Source of the DNA: UBA9619 sp964630665
Lineage (GTDB): Bacteria > Pseudomonadota > Gammaproteobacteria > Arenicellales > UBA868
Length of the DNA: 15,426 nucleotides
Direction: 5' to 3'
Assembly: GCA_964630665.1 (NCBI GenBank)
Contig: CAZVVN010000075.1
Coordinates: 1-15,426, forward strand
Shown here: one piece after another, positions 1-7,114 of the stretch
Layout of the letters: the number at the start of each line of letters is the position of its first letter
Position numbering within the stretch: the stretch's first letter is position 1
Notes under the pieces: generated by a model
Databases searched by the model: none
Seen by the model: only the letters and a program-made list of their open reading frames with translations
What the model was told of the DNA's origin: nothing
Program-made: the position numbers and the translations under genes

Positions 1-15
1 CTACGGGTGGGGTCA

Positions 16-31
16 TGTGACGGGGATCACA
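16..31. promoter_or_regulatory. CRP/FNR-family (CRP-like) operator
   Basis: Positions 16-31 read TGTGA, six bases, then TCACA, a perfect match to both half-sites of the CRP consensus. The site is 135 nt upstream of the Nif11-leader ATG. A TTGACT hexamer at 78-83 could be the -35 element of that gene; transcription would then start near 114 and the operator centre would lie near -90, a position compatible with class I activation. No convincing -10 hexamer accompanies it. The site might instead serve a gene to the left of the window. The motif match is direct; the function is inferred. Confidence 0.5.
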
Positions 32-166
32 CTCAAAACCCGTTAAGCCGTATCTGCACGGCAATATTCGGCCAAAATTGACTTGGAACAGTGCTTTTAT
101 GCCCTAATGGCAACCATTCAGACACAGGCGTAGTATTGGAAAGGCATCGACGAAGGAGATACAACC

Positions 167-448
167 ATGAGCCAAGAAAGTCTAGGGCAGTTTATGGACA
201 AGGTAGGGAGCAACGAGGAACTGAGGGCATCTATTGAGAATCAACTAGACCGTGAAGGAAATATATCGGTTGATGTGTTGATTACCTTGGGCGCTGAGAA
301 TGGATGTGACTTCACCGCAGAGGATTTAACGCAGACTGTTGAACTGAGCGATCAAGAGTTGGATGGTGTGGCGGGTGGCGTAACGGTTATGCGCCGCCTC
401 CCCTTCAAGGGTATTACAGGTTTCTACCGAACTATGGAAACGGAATAA
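167..448 (+). CDS. Nif11-type leader peptide (RiPP precursor)
   Basis: A 93-residue peptide with the build of Nif11-derived precursor peptides. The N-terminal part (1-65) is acidic and helical, with the Nif11 pattern of an early Phe-x-x-x-V (F9 to V13), 'SNEELRASIENQL' and 'AENGCDFTAEDL'. It is followed by the processing signal 'ELSDQELDGVAGG' (residues 59-71). Peptidase-domain ABC exporters cut such leaders after Gly-Gly, which would release a 22-residue basic C-terminus (72-93) that starts VTVMRRLPF. That core has four Thr, two Phe and one Tyr but no Cys or Ser, so lanthionine rings cannot form. The ATG follows a strong SD (AAGGAGAT, about 7 nt away). No maturation enzyme or exporter lies in the window; partners could be left of position 1 or elsewhere. 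The family call is firm; the product's nature is unknown. Confidence 0.85.
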   Translation: MSQESLGQFMDKVGSNEELRASIENQLDREGNISVDVLITLGAENGCDFTAEDLTQTVELSDQELDGVAGGVTVMRRLPFKGITGFYRTMETE

Positions 449-588
449 CCTCTCTGCGTTCGTCGTGGGATTACCCAAGCGTTTTATTTCCTAGTTGACT
501 CATTCCATCCTTTATATACAAACCAGCGCTAACGTTTTGGTACCCCGGGTGGCCTGATAGGATGCTGACGGCTGGTGAGGCTGAATAG

Positions 589-1821
589 TCAGTCGAGCAG
601 TGAGGGTTCAAGTGGATCGTTAGTGAGCATCTCGTAACCATCGTGGGTGACCAGTACCTGCTGCTCCAGTTTCACCCCGTCGCGCTCGCCAACAGCTCCC
701 ATGTAGCTCTCGACACAGATCACCATGCCGGCTTTCAAAGTGCCGCTGTAGGGATTGGGCCCGCGGTAGATTGGATTTACTCGCGGGTACTCGTCGCACA
801 TGCCCACGCCGTGGATCACACAGGTGTAAGCATTCTCGTGGAATGCCTCCGGAGGCAGAAAAGCCTGCTGCTGAAAATCGGTGAAGGTGATCCCGGGCCG
901 GATCAGCTTCAAATTGTGTTCGATCTCATCCAGAGCCAGGCGATACAGTTGCTTCTGCCGCACCGTTGGCCAGACTTTTCCGCAATGCAGGGTACGCGAG
1001 ATGTCGGCACAGTAGCCAAAGGGACCGATCATGTCGGTATCCAAGCCGACCAGGTCACCCGCTTCGACCGGCCTGGGTGAGGCTTCCTGCATCCAGGGAT
1101 TGATGCGGGGCCCCGATGCAAGCATGCGTCCGTCGTGCCAGTCGCCATTGTTGGCAAGATTGGTGTAGTTCAGCAACCCCCACAACTGAACTTCAGTGAC
1201 ACCAGGCTGGAGTGCGGTCTTGATTTTTGCTATGCCATGTTCGGCAACGGCTATCGCCCAGCGGATGCAGTTTATCTCGTCTTCGGATTTGATCACTCGG
1301 GCCTGCTCAGATACTAAAACACCATCGATGACTTCAAGACCTGCGGCTTCTAGCGCCTGGGTGATACTGGGGTTCACGTACTCTATGGCCACCCGGCGAT
1401 TGTCCGTGCCGATCTCCTTGAGGTAAGCGGTGACATCGCGAGCGAGCAGCTGTGCATTGTTCTTGAGTTCGCTCGCACCGTCAAAGTAGGATAGAGGTCG
1501 TGCAGGTCGTGACTCGTCGGCCAGAGGAGTGGCGTCTAAGGCACCATGAATCACGACTGGACCTTCTACCGGAACAAAGAGATAGGCTGTCGGAATGTGC
1601 GATTGAAACAACGCATAGGCTCGGTAATTTACGGCGTATCTCAAGCTGACCGGGTTTACCAGCAAGCACATCGCAGCACCGGTATCGCGCAGGCCGTCTC
1701 GGATGCGTCCCATGCGGTATTCATGCAGGCGTTCCAGATCGATCTCCGGCATCTGACGAATCCGGCCAAGCTCGCTCCAGTTGTCCTGCAGCATCATCAG
1801 ATCCGGTGAAGTTCGATTCAT
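589..1821 (-). CDS. M24-family metalloenzyme, DddP-like (possible DMSP lyase)
   Basis: A 410-residue pita-bread-fold (M24) protein. The C-terminal half carries a full di-metal set: D261 and D263 (in 'GLDTDMIG'), D273, H337, E371 and E386. The motifs LASGPRINPWMQE (235-247) and HGVGMCDEYP (337-346), and the ending 'EQQVLVTHDGYEMLTNDPLEPSLL', resemble the iron-dependent DMSP lyase DddP as I recall it, including an Asp six residues after the metal His (D343, equivalent to the proposed catalytic base) and a Tyr five before it (Y332). The family also holds ectoine hydrolases, creatinases and Xaa-Pro peptidases, so the substrate is not certain. The frame is open further upstream into the Rieske gene, but the ATG at 1821 overlaps the Rieske TGA as ATGA, which implies translational coupling and fixes the start. 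Confidence 0.8.
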   Translation of the reverse strand: MNRTSPDLMMLQDNWSELGRIRQMPEIDLERLHEYRMGRIRDGLRDTGAAMCLLVNPVSLRYAVNYRAYALFQSHIPTAYLFVPVEGPVVIHGALDATPLADESRPARPLSYFDGASELKNNAQLLARDVTAYLKEIGTDNRRVAIEYVNPSITQALEAAGLEVIDGVLVSEQARVIKSEDEINCIRWAIAVAEHGIAKIKTALQPGVTEVQLWGLLNYTNLANNGDWHDGRMLASGPRINPWMQEASPRPVEAGDLVGLDTDMIGPFGYCADISRTLHCGKVWPTVRQKQLYRLALDEIEHNLKLIRPGITFTDFQQQAFLPPEAFHENAYTCVIHGVGMCDEYPRVNPIYRGPNPYSGTLKAGMVICVESYMGAVGERDGVKLEQQVLVTHDGYEMLTNDPLEPSLLD

Positions 1822-3002
1822 TGCGCGACGATCCCTTCGATGACCTGTCGACCGAACTGGTGCGTGGGGCCTTCCCAGTGGGGCGACAACCGGCCGCCGT
1901 CGTAGGCCGGTGAGCGGCGGCCTTGTTGCAACAACTCCAGAACCGAGAGGTCCTCCCGGTTGAGATCGTCCCACATCTTGAACACTGACTCACGAGCCTG
2001 GCTGTAGGTATCCGATGTGGCAGCATCGCCGATCAGGAACACGTGTAGTTCTTCACGCGTGAGATCGGGTGCGACGGGATAAGCTGCGAGAACAGTGAAC
2101 TGGTCCGGGTAGACTTCGACTGCAAAGGTCGGAAAACACAGGAACCAGAGGCCGCGTCGGGAATCGTCGCCAGCCAGCCCGGGGTAGTGTGGAAGGTTCT
2201 CCCCGCGGCCCGTGGTTACTTCGGGAAAGATGTAATCGTTGTAGAAGACGTGCTTGTGCCACTCACCGGACCAACGCAGATTCATCGGAGCGAACTCCAG
2301 CAACCGAGGATGAACCGAGAATACGTGATAACCCTCCATGTAGTTCTCGAGCACCAGTTTCCAGTTGGCCTTGACATCGAAGTCGATCCGGCCGGCCCAG
2401 CAGATAGCGGAAAAATCATAACCTGACGTCCGCTTGAGTAACGGCGACAACCACTCGTCTAACGGTTCGGCACTGCCCCCGATATCCACGAAAACACAGC
2501 CGTTCCAGGTCTCGACTCGGACGGCCGCGAGGTCGAGTTTTTTATCGTAGTCATCACCAAAGGTTTCGATCCTGTCGGGACCGGCAAAGTGCATCCGGCG
2601 GCGCAGTCGGCCGTCGAGACCATAGTTCCAGGCATGGTAGGGACAGGTGATGGATCTCTTGTTGCACGGGGTGGTAATGAGTTGTGCACCCCGGTGGCGA
2701 CAGACATTGTGAAAGCAGCGCACTTTGCCGAGGTCATCACGCAGCATGATCATCGGTGCGCCGCCGATGATTAAGGGCTTTATATCGCCAGAATTCGGGA
2801 TCTCGGCCTCGGCGCCGGCGAATACCCAGTTCCTTTGGAACAAGCGCGTTTGTTCCAACGCCAGCCATTCGGAGGACCAGTAGGCCGCATTGGGCAGGCC
2901 TGAGGCCTCGTCGATCGGAGCAAAGGCCTGGGCGTAGCCGTGTTCACCCAGCAGAACTGTCACCCGCTCAAGAGTTTCAAGATCTATTTCAGTCTGCCCC
3001 AT
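1818..3002 (-). CDS. Rieske non-heme iron oxygenase, alpha subunit (quaternary-amine type)
   Basis: From the chosen ATG, 394 residues. The N-terminal Rieske domain has the [2Fe-2S] ligands C101-x-H103 ('VCRHRG') and C120-x2-H123 ('CPYHAWNYG'). The catalytic domain has the mononuclear iron site 'NYMEGYHVFSVHP': H226, H231 and probably D351 ('NREDLSVLE'). The residue bridging the two metal centres is Glu (E223), as reported for carnitine oxygenase CntA and found in glycine betaine or stachydrine demethylases, rather than the Asp of aromatic dioxygenases. This points to a small quaternary ammonium or related substrate. The partner reductase is not in the window. The reading frame extends to a TTG at 3032 and an ATG at 3020; 3002 is preferred because AGGAAG precedes it, though spacing is short. 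It overlaps the DddP-like gene downstream by 4 nt. Confidence 0.88.
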   Translation of the reverse strand: MGQTEIDLETLERVTVLLGEHGYAQAFAPIDEASGLPNAAYWSSEWLALEQTRLFQRNWVFAGAEAEIPNSGDIKPLIIGGAPMIMLRDDLGKVRCFHNVCRHRGAQLITTPCNKRSITCPYHAWNYGLDGRLRRRMHFAGPDRIETFGDDYDKKLDLAAVRVETWNGCVFVDIGGSAEPLDEWLSPLLKRTSGYDFSAICWAGRIDFDVKANWKLVLENYMEGYHVFSVHPRLLEFAPMNLRWSGEWHKHVFYNDYIFPEVTTGRGENLPHYPGLAGDDSRRGLWFLCFPTFAVEVYPDQFTVLAAYPVAPDLTREELHVFLIGDAATSDTYSQARESVFKMWDDLNREDLSVLELLQQGRRSPAYDGGRLSPHWEGPTHQFGRQVIEGIVAQ

Positions 3003-3078
3003 GCTTCCTGCCTGCTGCATAATGCGGATCAATTAGCGGCTGCTATCTTATGGTAATCCGGACCCAAAGGGGGAGGAA
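3003..3078. promoter_or_regulatory. Divergent promoter region between Rieske operon and flavoprotein operon
   Basis: Only 76 nt separate two divergent transcription units, so their promoters must overlap or one must lie inside a gene. A small inverted repeat, TAGC-GGCT-GCTA, lies at 3034-3045 and the A/T-rich stretch TATCTTATGGTAAT at 3044-3057 could supply a -10 element, but no convincing -35/-10 pair is visible. GGGAGGAA immediately precedes the TTG start of the plus-strand gene. Shared regulation of both units is an inference from layout. Confidence 0.35.
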
Positions 3079-5481
3079 TTGCGTAGTCACGCACGCGTTA
3101 TCGTAATCGGGGGTGGCAATATGGGTGCTGGTGTGCTCTACCACCTGGCGAGGGAAGGCTGGACCGATTGTGTGCTGATCGAAAAAGCCGAGTTGACCTC
3201 CGGCGCGACATGGCACGCGGCAGGGCTTGTCAGTCGGATGGTCGGCGGGCCTGCGCTGGGCGCGATTCACGACTATGCCGTCGACTGTTACAAGTCGATT
3301 GAACAGGAAACCAGTCAATCGGTGAGCTGGCATGGCTGCGGCTCGCTGCGAGTTGCGACATCGGCCGACCACCTCGACTGGATTCACCATCTGTGCGATG
3401 CAGTGCAAGGCAGGGGTCAGGAGGCCGTGATGCTGGGCCCGAAAGAGGTCGCTGATCTCAACCCCCTGTATGACACGCGTGCCGCGGGGGTGGTTGCAGG
3501 GATCTATACACCGGACGATGGTCATGTCGACCCGGCCGGTGCCTGCCTCGCTCTTGCCAATGGAGCCCGGCAGATGGGCGCCGAGGTCATCCGCCACTGT
3601 CGGGTCACCGGTATCCGGCAGTTGAAGAACCGTGAATGGGCCGTCGATACCGAAAAGGGTAGGGTAATTGGCGAGCACGTGGTCAATGCCGGGGGCTACC
3701 ACGCTCGCCAGATCGGCGCGTTCTCTGGTTTCGATCTGCCGATCGTGACACTGCAGCATCATTATGTGGTCACCGACGATGTACCCGAATTCAATGACAT
3801 GAACCACGAGATTCCGGTGACCCGTGATGATTACTTCTGTGGCTATCTCCGCAGGGAACAGAAGTCCGTGTTGATCGGTATCTATGACAAACAAGCCCCC
3901 CAGGCAGTCTGGCTCGAAGGCTGCCCATGGGACTCGGAGAATGAACTGTTTGACCCCAACCTAGATGCTATCAGTCCCTGGCTTGAGAACTGTTTCCAGA
4001 GATACCCCGTTCTGACCGACCGGGGTATCAAGCGGATTGTGAATGGCGGGATCACCTACACGCCGGATGGCGCCATGCTGCTCGGCCCTGCCCCGGGGCA
4101 TCCCAACTACTGGCTTGCCTGCGGTGCGACTGTGGGCATCGCCTGGGGTCCTGGCGCTGGTCGTGCGTTAGCGCAGTGGATCGTGCACGGCAGTGCTGAC
4201 ATCTCCACTCGGGCGTTCGATCCGCGACGGTTTGGGGGCTGGCTCGATGCCGAATATACCAGAGCACGGGCAATTGAAGATTACACAATACGTCAGGCTC
4301 TGCCGTATCCACAGCATCAGCGCCAGGCCTGCCGTGGTGTCAGAGTCTCGGGCGTTCACGCGCAAGCCCAGGCTCTCGGTGCGTTGTTTGAAGAGGTCGG
4401 CGGTTGGGAACGACCACGGGTCTACGCACCGGATGAACCCTTGGCCTGGCAGCGAACCAAGATTTTTGACATCGTCGCCGAAGAATGCCGCGCGGTGCGT
4501 GAGCGTGTCGGCTTGGGTGATTTTTCGGCGTTTGCCAAGTTTGAACTGGAAGGGGCGGGTGCTGAACCATTTCTGGACGCGGTGTGCGCAAACCGTATCC
4601 CCAGGAAGGTCGGTGGCACATGTCTGACGCTGATGCTGAACCGGCGCGGCACCATCGAAGGGGAGGCCATCATTGTTCGTACGGGACAGGATTGTTTCTA
4701 CCTGGTGGTCGGTGCCGTCTCGGAGCAACGCCTGTGGGACTGGCTGACGATCCACTGTGGTGTGCCAATGATTAAAGCCGAATTGGTCAATCGGACGGGC
4801 GAAGTGGGCGTCCTCACACTGGCGGGGCCCGCTGCCCGAGACGTACTGGCGGCCTGCACTTCTGATGACGTATCTACAGGGAATTTTCGTTGGCGGCAGG
4901 CGCGTGAGCTGTCTATTGCCGGCGTACGCTGCCTGGCATTGCGTCTTTCTTTTACAGGAGAACTTGCCTGGGAGCTGCACGCAGCCAATGATCGTCTGAG
5001 CGAGGTCTGGACGGCACTCTGGACAGCGGGCCAGCCCTATCGGATGGCCGCCTTTGGCTCCAAAGCACTCGACAGTCTGCGCCTTGAGAAGTACTACCGA
5101 GGTGGGCATGAACTTGCCAATGACACCTGCCACAAGGATATTGGGCAGATGCGCTTCGCCAGGCTGGACAAGGACTTTGTTGGTAAGCAGGCAATGCTCG
5201 CCCGGGAATCCTCATCGAAGATCACACTGCTGGCACTCGATGATGCTGAAACCGAGTGCCTGGGTGGTGAGGCGGTGTTTGTCGGGCATGATTTGGTCGG
5301 TTCGGTCACGTCGGCTGCCTACGGTCATAGCGTCGGCACGAGCCTTGCAATTGCCTTTGTCAAGAATAATGCGAAGACACAAGGAGAGCGGCTCACGGTT
5401 GCACTCCTTGGCCGCAGGATAGTTGCCCGCGTGCTGGAAGAAGTGCCTTATGATCCCGATAATCTCCGGGTTAGATCCTGA
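3079..5481 (+). CDS. Dimethylglycine/sarcosine dehydrogenase-family flavoprotein (DAO + GcvT domains)
   Basis: An 800-residue, full-length protein. An N-terminal DAO-type FAD domain (about 1-370) has the dinucleotide motif GGGNMG (11-16) and 'SGATWHAAGL', whose H46 matches the covalent FAD-linking His of dimethylglycine and sarcosine dehydrogenases. A short linker domain is followed by a GcvT-like folate domain (about 430-700, with 'LTLMLNRRGTIEGE' and 'SFTGELAWELH') and a C-terminal barrel (about 700-795, with 'DKDFVGKQAML'). Family members oxidise N-methylated glycines and pass the methyl carbon to tetrahydrofolate. The start is TTG at 3079: an in-frame stop lies at 3034, and the next ATG (3121) would destroy the FAD motif. 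GGGAGGAA sits only about 2 nt from the TTG, an unusually short spacing. The next gene begins 28 nt downstream, so this heads a three-gene plus-strand unit. Exact substrate unknown. Confidence 0.92.
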   Translation: MRSHARVIVIGGGNMGAGVLYHLAREGWTDCVLIEKAELTSGATWHAAGLVSRMVGGPALGAIHDYAVDCYKSIEQETSQSVSWHGCGSLRVATSADHLDWIHHLCDAVQGRGQEAVMLGPKEVADLNPLYDTRAAGVVAGIYTPDDGHVDPAGACLALANGARQMGAEVIRHCRVTGIRQLKNREWAVDTEKGRVIGEHVVNAGGYHARQIGAFSGFDLPIVTLQHHYVVTDDVPEFNDMNHEIPVTRDDYFCGYLRREQKSVLIGIYDKQAPQAVWLEGCPWDSENELFDPNLDAISPWLENCFQRYPVLTDRGIKRIVNGGITYTPDGAMLLGPAPGHPNYWLACGATVGIAWGPGAGRALAQWIVHGSADISTRAFDPRRFGGWLDAEYTRARAIEDYTIRQALPYPQHQRQACRGVRVSGVHAQAQALGALFEEVGGWERPRVYAPDEPLAWQRTKIFDIVAEECRAVRERVGLGDFSAFAKFELEGAGAEPFLDAVCANRIPRKVGGTCLTLMLNRRGTIEGEAIIVRTGQDCFYLVVGAVSEQRLWDWLTIHCGVPMIKAELVNRTGEVGVLTLAGPAARDVLAACTSDDVSTGNFRWRQARELSIAGVRCLALRLSFTGELAWELHAANDRLSEVWTALWTAGQPYRMAAFGSKALDSLRLEKYYRGGHELANDTCHKDIGQMRFARLDKDFVGKQAMLARESSSKITLLALDDAETECLGGEAVFVGHDLVGSVTSAAYGHSVGTSLAIAFVKNNAKTQGERLTVALLGRRIVARVLEEVPYDPDNLRVRS

Positions 5482-5509
5482 ATCCGGATTTGAATGGCAG
5501 GAGGAACTA

Positions 5510-6133
5510 GTGACCGGAACGAATGTCTCTCGATCTTACGGTGTCCGAAATTTGGATGAACAGCAAACAGCCTATGACCAGTGGGCCGAGGCTTATGAAC
5601 CCGACTTGTGCGCGATGGGCTATCGAATACCGACAATCCTATCGACCGTGTTTACCCGTTTTGTGGCTCCTGACGCAGTGCCTTTACTGGATGCGGGTTG
5701 TGGGGGCGGCATACAGGCTGAGGCGATCGCCATGCTCGGTTACGGTCCGATTACGGGCATTGATCTGTCAGAGGGTATGCTCGACATCGCCCGGAGAAAG
5801 GGGATCTATGCTGAACTGCAGCAAATGACGCTCGGCGAGCATCTCGATTTTGCTGATGCCACGTTTGCCGCGATTCTTTCTAGCGGAACCATCACCCCCA
5901 AGCACGCGCCTGCACACAGTTTTGACGAACTGATTCGGGTGGCCCAGCCGGGTGCATCGATCGTTTTCAGCCTGCGTGACGACCCCGAGCAGGAGCCTGC
6001 CTACCCCGAAGCGCTGACGAGGCTCGAATCAACAGAGGCCTGGCGACCAGTCTTCGTGACGCCAAGCTTTAGGGGAATGCCATACGGGGAGCCTGAAATT
6101 ACCCACCGTGTACACGTCTACCAGGTCTGTTGA
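5510..6133 (+). CDS. Class I SAM-dependent methyltransferase (METTL27/Williams-Beuren-like)
   Basis: 207 residues from GTG at 5510, chosen because a consensus SD (AGGAGGAA, 5499-5506) lies 5 nt upstream; the frame is open back to 5423 inside the preceding gene, but that extension overlaps it and has no support. Motif I is 'LLDAGCGGG' (59-67), with the acidic SAM-ribose residue D85 ('ITGIDLS'). The N-terminal 'AYDQWAEAYEPDL' and the general layout recall the Williams-Beuren/METTL27 group. The acceptor is unknown. Its position between a demethylating flavoprotein and an Fe/2OG oxygenase suggests small-molecule methylation or methyl-group shuffling in one pathway, an inference from context only. 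Confidence 0.82.
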   Translation: MTGTNVSRSYGVRNLDEQQTAYDQWAEAYEPDLCAMGYRIPTILSTVFTRFVAPDAVPLLDAGCGGGIQAEAIAMLGYGPITGIDLSEGMLDIARRKGIYAELQQMTLGEHLDFADATFAAILSSGTITPKHAPAHSFDELIRVAQPGASIVFSLRDDPEQEPAYPEALTRLESTEAWRPVFVTPSFRGMPYGEPEITHRVHVYQVC

Positions 6134-6155
6134 CCAGCCGCGCTTTCATTACCTT

Positions 6156-6980
6156 GTGAAATTGAACACCAAACAGGTTCAGGCCTACACGGAACGGGGT
6201 TTCGTTGGACCTTTTGGCGCACTCAGTGCGGGCGAGGTCGACTATTTTCGTGGGCAGCTTGAAGCCTTCGAAGAGCGTGAGGGTGTGCTGCTCAGCGGCA
6301 TGTCAGGGCAGGTGCGGGCCAAGACCCACTTGCTGTTTCCATGGATGAACGAGCTGGTCCGCTTGCCGGTGGTGCTGGATGCTGTCGAAAGCCTGATCGG
6401 ACCGGATATTCTTGTCTACCATCTTACCTGCTGGATCAAGGAGCCTGGTGACGGGGCTTACGTCTCCTGGCACCAGGACGGTGCTTATTTCTTTCTCGAA
6501 CCAGCCGAACATGTGACAGCCTGGATCGCACTTTCGGACGCCTTTGAAGCGAGTGGTTGTCTGCAGGTCCTGCCCGGCAGTCACCATCGCGGAGCGCTGA
6601 TCCACAAGAAAGGCAATACCGAGGGCAATCTGCTGTCGAACGGGCAGTATGTGGAGGGGCTCGATTGGGATCAGGTGGAATTGCTACAGGTGCCTTCGGG
6701 TCAGTTCACCCTGCATGATACGCACCTGGTACATTCTTCAAAGCCCAACCGAAGCAATGATCGAAGGATAGGAATCGGGGTGAGTTACATTCCCACCCGG
6801 GTCCGTTGTGTAGGGCCACGACGATTGACAGCAACTCTGGTTCGGGGTGAGGATCGTTTCGGCCACTTTGATGCGGAGACAAAGCCGGCCGCAGATGATG
6901 ATGAGACTGCTCGTCAGTATCATGCCGAAGCGGTCGAGCGTTTTTTTTCCGGCCATGGGTCAGAGCGGACCCGCGCTTAG
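6156..6980 (+). CDS. PhyH-family Fe(II)/2-oxoglutarate-dependent oxygenase
   Basis: 274 residues from GTG at 6156. A double-stranded beta-helix protein with iron ligands H106-x-D108 ('SWHQDGAYF') and distal H193 ('LVHSSKPNRS'), plus R203/R204 about ten residues on, the usual 2-oxoglutarate contact. 'HVTAWIALSDAFEASGCLQVLPGSHHRG' is typical of the phytanoyl-CoA dioxygenase group. Because Asp is kept in HxD, it should hydroxylate (or oxidatively demethylate) rather than halogenate, unlike the related halogenases that have Gly or Ala there. The start is uncertain: GTG at 6108 would overlap the methyltransferase by 26 nt, whereas 6156 places the first residues at the family's usual 'LNTKQVQAYTERGFV' beginning; neither has a strong SD. 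Last gene of the plus-strand unit. Confidence 0.87.
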   Translation: MKLNTKQVQAYTERGFVGPFGALSAGEVDYFRGQLEAFEEREGVLLSGMSGQVRAKTHLLFPWMNELVRLPVVLDAVESLIGPDILVYHLTCWIKEPGDGAYVSWHQDGAYFFLEPAEHVTAWIALSDAFEASGCLQVLPGSHHRGALIHKKGNTEGNLLSNGQYVEGLDWDQVELLQVPSGQFTLHDTHLVHSSKPNRSNDRRIGIGVSYIPTRVRCVGPRRLTATLVRGEDRFGHFDAETKPAADDDETARQYHAEAVERFFSGHGSERTRA

Positions 6981-6990
6981 CGGTGATTCG

Positions 6991-7003
6991 CGGGATAATC
7001 CCG
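6991..7003. other. Small hairpin in convergent intergenic gap
   Basis: CGGGATAATCCCG is a perfect inverted repeat 10 nt after the PhyH stop, within the 134-nt gap between convergent genes (6981-7114). It could contribute to 3'-end formation, but no T-run follows on either strand, so it is not a standard intrinsic terminator. A second weak hairpin (TCGC-GAAAA-GCGA) lies at 7054-7066. Nothing else is visible in the gap. Confidence 0.25.
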
Positions 7004-7114
7004 AAGATTCGCTACCCGTATTTCCCCGGACCTAAAACACAGGCGGGTGGCGGTCGCGAAAAGCGATCGAGTAGGGCCGGCAACTTGGTTAGATCGAGCA
7101 GAACTCGGTTTCTT

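Noticed and set aside
78..100. Sigma-54-type promoter (TGGAAC-N5-TTTT)
   Set aside because: The essential GC of the -12 element is missing.
495..520. TTGACT/TATACA promoter-like pair after the Nif11 gene
   Set aside because: The spacer is only 14 nt and no gene follows on the plus strand before the convergent M24 gene.
3043..3894. 283-residue minus-strand open frame
   Set aside because: Antisense to the FAD domain of the DMGDH-type gene; no family features, and it would fill the divergent promoter region.
4168..5133. 321-residue minus-strand open frame
   Set aside because: It lies wholly inside the DMGDH-type gene, has no recognisable domain and is compositionally a shadow of a GC-rich coding strand.
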